Origin: Caecibacter massiliensis
GTDB taxonomy: Bacteria; Bacillota; Negativicutes; Veillonellales; Megasphaeraceae
Assembly: GCA_900095875.1 (NCBI GenBank)
Contig: LT608311.1
Coordinates: 1,674,001-1,738,000, forward strand
DNA length: 64,000 bases
Direction of reading: 5' to 3'
Part shown: positions 60,779 through 64,000 of the stretch, piece by piece
How positions within the stretch are numbered: the stretch's first letter is position 1
Layout: each line of letters begins with the position of its first letter
Made by a program: the position numbers and the translations under genes
The notes under the pieces: generated by a model
Told to the model about the DNA's origin: nothing
The model's database searches: none
Seen by the model: the letters and a program-made list of their open reading frames with translations, nothing else

Positions 60779-62352
60779 TGAAGAAATTATGGATACTCCT
60801 GCTGTGTCTGCTGATGCTGATTCTGGCGGGATGCGGCACCGATACAAATGACAAGGTCAGTTATGCCCTGGAAGCCGAACCGGCCAGCCTTGACCCGGCT
60901 ATGACGACGGGGCTGGCCGAAGCCAACGTGCAGGCCGAGCTTTTCGAAGGCCTGACCCGGCTGGACAAGGACAATCAGCCCCAGCCAGCACTGGCAGACC
61001 GCTGGGACCTGTCAGCAGATGGAAAAACCTATATCTTTCACTTGCGGCCTGGAATCACCTGGAGCGATGGCACTCCCATCACAGCTCATGATTTCGTCTA
61101 TTCCTGGATGAGGGTCATCGATCCGTCCGTAGCATCTCCCAATGCCTACATGATGTTCATCATCGACGGTGCGGAAGCGTACAATAAGAAAAAAGGAACG
61201 GCAGATGACGTAGGCATAAAGGCACTGGATGACCAGACGCTGCAGATACGGCTGAAGAATCCGACAGCGTATTTTCTCAATCTGACGGCGTTTCACTGTT
61301 ATTATCCCGTCCCTGAAGCCTGTGTCCGGGCCAATCCCGATACGTGGGCGGCCAATGCCAGCGGATTTGTCGGCTGCGGCCCCTTTACCCTGGAAACATG
61401 GGTCCATTCCAGTGAAATCGTGGTGAAGAAGAATCCGGCCTACTGGGACGTGGATCATGTGCGGTCCGATTATCTCGATTTTCCCATCAGTGAATCCCAG
61501 TCTACGCGGCTGACCCTCGTCGAAAGCGGGCAGGCCAATATGATGGTAGAACCGCCGCCGGCAGAACAGCAGCGGCTGGAATCAATGGGACTCTATCAGG
61601 TAGCTCCCTATTTGGGGACTTATTATTATGTCTTTAATACACAAAAAGCCCCCTTTGATGATGTCCGCGTCCGTAAAGCCTTCGCTCTGGCGATGGAACG
61701 GGAAGGCCTGGTGAAGCATATCGTGCGGGGACGCAAAGAAGCGGCTTACGCCTGGGTACCGCCGGGAATGAAAAATCCGGCTACCGGTCAGGACTTCCGC
61801 AAAGAAGGCGGGAATCTTCAGGAAGAAAATGTGGAAAAAGCGAAAGAACTCCTGAAAGAAGCCGGCTATGATGAAGCTCATCAGCCCGACGTGACGATTC
61901 TGTTTAATACGAATGAAATGCACAAGGCCGTTGCCGAAGCCGTGCAAGCCATGTGGCAGGAAAATCTGGGTGTCCATGCGGAACTTACCAATCAGGAAGC
62001 CAAAGTATACCTGGCCTCGCGGACACAGGGAAACTATCAGGTGGCCCGGGCATCGTGGGTAGCCGATTATGCCGATCCCATGACCTTCCTCGACGTATTT
62101 GCCGACGAAGAAAATGACGCCCAGTACCATAACAAGGCCTATGCAGATTTAGTCGGCAAAGCGAAAGAAGAAAAAGACCCGGGGCGGCGTATGGAGTACA
62201 TGCATCAGGCAGAGCAGATACTCTTCGACGATTGTGTGCTCATACCGATTTATTATACGACCCAGCCTTTTGTCGTACAGCCTTATGTCAAAGGCTATCA
62301 CTGGAGTCCCCTGGGACTGATTGATTTAAAGGAAGCCTATATTGAAAAATAG
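60778..62352 (+). CDS. dppA: Peptide-binding lipoprotein (DppA/OppA-type, SBP family 5)
   Basis: Extracytoplasmic solute receptor of 524 residues from ATG 60778 (SD AAGGAGG; GTG 60775 is within the dppF stop). Lipobox LAGC with C19. Family 5 signature LEAEPASLDPAMTTGLAEAN, FHLRPGITWSDGTPITAHDF and ARASWVADYADPMTFLD are present. More like OppA than nickel NikA. It is last in the operon. Ligand probably peptides; murein peptides are an idea prompted by the ldcA gene that follows. Confidence 0.9.
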   Translation: MKKLWILLLCLLMLILAGCGTDTNDKVSYALEAEPASLDPAMTTGLAEANVQAELFEGLTRLDKDNQPQPALADRWDLSADGKTYIFHLRPGITWSDGTPITAHDFVYSWMRVIDPSVASPNAYMMFIIDGAEAYNKKKGTADDVGIKALDDQTLQIRLKNPTAYFLNLTAFHCYYPVPEACVRANPDTWAANASGFVGCGPFTLETWVHSSEIVVKKNPAYWDVDHVRSDYLDFPISESQSTRLTLVESGQANMMVEPPPAEQQRLESMGLYQVAPYLGTYYYVFNTQKAPFDDVRVRKAFALAMEREGLVKHIVRGRKEAAYAWVPPGMKNPATGQDFRKEGGNLQEENVEKAKELLKEAGYDEAHQPDVTILFNTNEMHKAVAEAVQAMWQENLGVHAELTNQEAKVYLASRTQGNYQVARASWVADYADPMTFLDVFADEENDAQYHNKAYADLVGKAKEEKDPGRRMEYMHQAEQILFDDCVLIPIYYTTQPFVVQPYVKGYHWSPLGLIDLKEAYIEK

Positions 62353-62379
62353 AGAAAACGTGAGAAAGGATTGGTCTTC

Positions 62380-63309
62380 TTGCAGCAGTATACATTAGGC
62401 CGGGCCCTGCAGCCCGGTGACGCTCTGGGAATCGTCGCCCCGTCGGCGCCGCTCGATGAAAAGCGCTTTCAGGCGGGACTGGCCTATCTTCATTCCCTGG
62501 GATTTAAGACGAAGTGCGGCCAGTCGGTGCAGGAGCGCTGGGGATATCTGGCCGGGAGCGATGACGTGCGGGCTCGGGATATCAACGGATTTTTTGCCGA
62601 TTCCTCTATAGACGGGATTCTCTGCATGCGCGGCGGCTATGGGGCAGCCCGGCTGCTGCCGCTCCTGGATTATGATGCCATTGCCCGCCATCCCAAACTG
62701 TTCATCGGATTCAGTGATATCACGGCCCTCCACACGGCTCTCCGCCAGCGGTCCGGCCTGGCTACCATCCACGGAGCGATGCTCACGGGTCTCGGTGGAA
62801 AAGCCACGCGCTATACGTATGAACAGTTTGCGGCAGGACTTGCCAATCCGGCCATGACCGGCCCGGTCCGGCTGCCCCGGGGACATCACCTGGAAACACT
62901 CGTCGAAGGCGACGCAGAAGGCAATCTTGCCGGTGGCAATATGATGCTCATTTCGTCGCTCATAGGGACACCTTATGAACTGGATGGGAAGGGACAGATC
63001 CTGTTTCTGGAAGAAATCGGGGAAGAAGCCTATGCTATCGACCGCATGCTCTGCCAGTTTGAACAGTCCGGACTCATCGACCGCATAGCAGGACTTGCCT
63101 TCGGCGAATTTACCCGCTGCCATCCCGTAAAGCCGGCAGCAGGCGAATGGACCGTGCGGGAAGTCATTGAACAGTACGTCCGGCGCTGGGGGAAACCGGC
63201 CATCTGGGGCCTGCCCTACGGCCACGACCGCCATAACGGCTGGCTGCCCCTGGGACGGCCGGCTCATCTCATAGCCGGAAAAGAAAAAGCACGGCTGGTG
63301 CTGGGATGA
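62380..63309 (+). CDS. ldcA: LD-carboxypeptidase (murein tetrapeptide carboxypeptidase, S66 family)
   Basis: Cytoplasmic serine peptidase that removes the terminal D-Ala from murein tetrapeptides in cell-wall recycling. About 309 residues. The nucleophile region LFIGFSDITALHTAL with S, the earlier CMRGGYGAARLLPLLD, and the late segment GNLAGGNMMLISSLIGTPYE match S66. TTG 62380 fits the SD GAAAGGA better than TTG 62371. It is 27 bases after dppA, probably one operon. Confidence 0.9.
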   Translation: MQQYTLGRALQPGDALGIVAPSAPLDEKRFQAGLAYLHSLGFKTKCGQSVQERWGYLAGSDDVRARDINGFFADSSIDGILCMRGGYGAARLLPLLDYDAIARHPKLFIGFSDITALHTALRQRSGLATIHGAMLTGLGGKATRYTYEQFAAGLANPAMTGPVRLPRGHHLETLVEGDAEGNLAGGNMMLISSLIGTPYELDGKGQILFLEEIGEEAYAIDRMLCQFEQSGLIDRIAGLAFGEFTRCHPVKPAAGEWTVREVIEQYVRRWGKPAIWGLPYGHDRHNGWLPLGRPAHLIAGKEKARLVLG

Positions 63310-63351
63310 AACGAATCGGGAAGGACATTTCCAAAGAAAGAAGGACAGGAT

Positions 63352-64000
63352 ATGGATGGAAAGACGATGAAAGATATCAGCGACCGCAAGGTCGATGAGA
63401 TAGAACAGTGTATCTGGGATATAGCAGACTATCTGCACAGTCATCCGGAATTGGGGATGCAGGAGGTCCTGGCTTCGGCCTATTTGCGCCGCGTGCTGAC
63501 AGAGGCGGGATTTACCGTGGGTGATTGCGTGCCCGAAGCGTTCCCGACGGCTTTTGAGGCCGTCTGTGGCAGCGGCCCGGTACATATCGGCTTTCTTGCC
63601 GAATACGACGCACTGCCCGGTATCGGCCATGGCTGCGGCCATAATCTGATTGCCGCCATGAGTGTGGGAGCGGCTATTGCCTTTGCAGCCGCAGCATCGG
63701 ATGAGGCGACGATTCATGTCTATGGCTGTCCGGCAGAAGAAACGGCGGCCAGTAAGGCCTACATGAGTGCCCACCATGTCTTTGATTCTCTTACGGCGGC
63801 GCTCATCATCCATCCCGGGGAAGACAAGACGACTCTGGGAGGGACGTCTTATGCGACCCATCCGCTGGAATTCACCTTTACGGGGAAGCCGGCCCATGTG
63901 GCCGACCCGTCATACCATGGAATCAATGCCCTCGATGCCCTCGTCGATTTTTACGGTCAGTTGAAACAACTGGAACAGACCTTTACGGAACGCCATATCA
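63352..64000 (+). CDS. M20-family amidohydrolase (AbgB-like), 3' truncated by the window
   Basis: Open frame from ATG 63352 to the window end with no stop, 216 codons seen. Motifs are HSHPELGMQE, FLAEYDALPGIGHGCGHN (metal ligands) and VYGCPAEET (catalytic Glu pair), then the lid-domain start FTFTGKPAHVADPSYHGINA. These fit p-aminobenzoyl-glutamate/aminoacyl amidohydrolases. An AAGGACAGGAT SD precedes it. It follows ldcA by 42 bases, adding a second peptide-trimming enzyme to the dpp operon. The C-terminal half is outside the window. Confidence 0.88.
   Translation, partial: MDGKTMKDISDRKVDEIEQCIWDIADYLHSHPELGMQEVLASAYLRRVLTEAGFTVGDCVPEAFPTAFEAVCGSGPVHIGFLAEYDALPGIGHGCGHNLIAAMSVGAAIAFAAAASDEATIHVYGCPAEETAASKAYMSAHHVFDSLTAALIIHPGEDKTTLGGTSYATHPLEFTFTGKPAHVADPSYHGINALDALVDFYGQLKQLEQTFTERHI

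Noticed and set aside
1-64000. CRISPR array, prophage or insertion sequence with transposase
   Set aside because: No regularly spaced direct repeats, phage structural genes, integrase or transposase were seen on either strand.

Overview
The window looks like chromosome of a diderm Firmicute of the class Negativicutes, most likely a Veillonellaceae member close to Megasphaera. The evidence is a YadA-type trimeric autotransporter carrying an SLH domain, strictly anaerobic metabolism genes (HydE, pyruvate carboxylase, PEP synthase), Gram-positive style T-box and glycine riboswitches, and moderately GC-rich coding DNA. No organism name can be proven from the sequence alone.

Layout. 1-6024: 3' end of hisIE, a HAD hydrolase, an M20 amidohydrolase, then a methionine-type T-box leader driving a QueG-like Fe-S protein and a MetQ-type lipoprotein. 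6025-11012: a small orphan gene, then trmB, an ftsW/rodA-family gene, a uracil permease and hydE, with an attenuator-like hairpin in the trmB leader. 11045-11653: an unassigned multi-stem structured RNA, tRNA-Ser(UGA) and a long hairpin. 11994-15448: guaB and an orphan IlvD/Edd dehydratase. 16221-23457: an AT-rich foreign island with a complete type I Zorya phage-defence operon, zorA-zorB-zorC-zorD. 23493-26739: a metallophosphoesterase and a class A penicillin-binding protein, both on the minus strand. 27116-31139: ppsA, a CcpN-like regulator and the bifunctional PpsA kinase/pyrophosphorylase. 31194-38146: a tight three-gene unit led by a 1620-residue protein with HD, helical-repeat, NadD-like nucleotidyltransferase, GNAT-like and phosphoribosyltransferase-like regions, followed by an LDH/MDH-fold protein and a flavodoxin-fold protein. 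38213-44804: rpmB (minus), recG, a WecG/TagA glycosyltransferase, psd, pssA, a GT2 glycosyltransferase and surE. 44926-46845: a tandem glycine riboswitch with an AGCS amino-acid:cation symporter, then tRNA-Leu(CAA). 47399-50226: a trimeric autotransporter with a C-terminal SLH domain and a small XRE regulator. 50322-55394: a nitroreductase, tatA-tatC and pyruvate carboxylase. 55576-64000: an MFS transporter (minus), then a dppBCDFA-type peptide ABC operon running into an LD-carboxypeptidase and a truncated M20 peptidase.

Functional themes. Central metabolism is represented by pyc and by ppsA with its two regulators, which together set pyruvate to oxaloacetate/PEP flux. Envelope genes include PBP1, FtsW/RodA, Psd/PssA, WecG, Tat and the autotransporter. 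The dpp-ldcA-M20 run suggests uptake and trimming of peptides, possibly murein peptides. Several intergenic gaps hold degenerate copies of one dispersed repeat family. The two most interesting items are the intact Zorya operon and the giant HD/NadD-like/PRTase protein with its neighbours. The structured RNA at 11045-11370 is the best candidate for an unannotated RNA.
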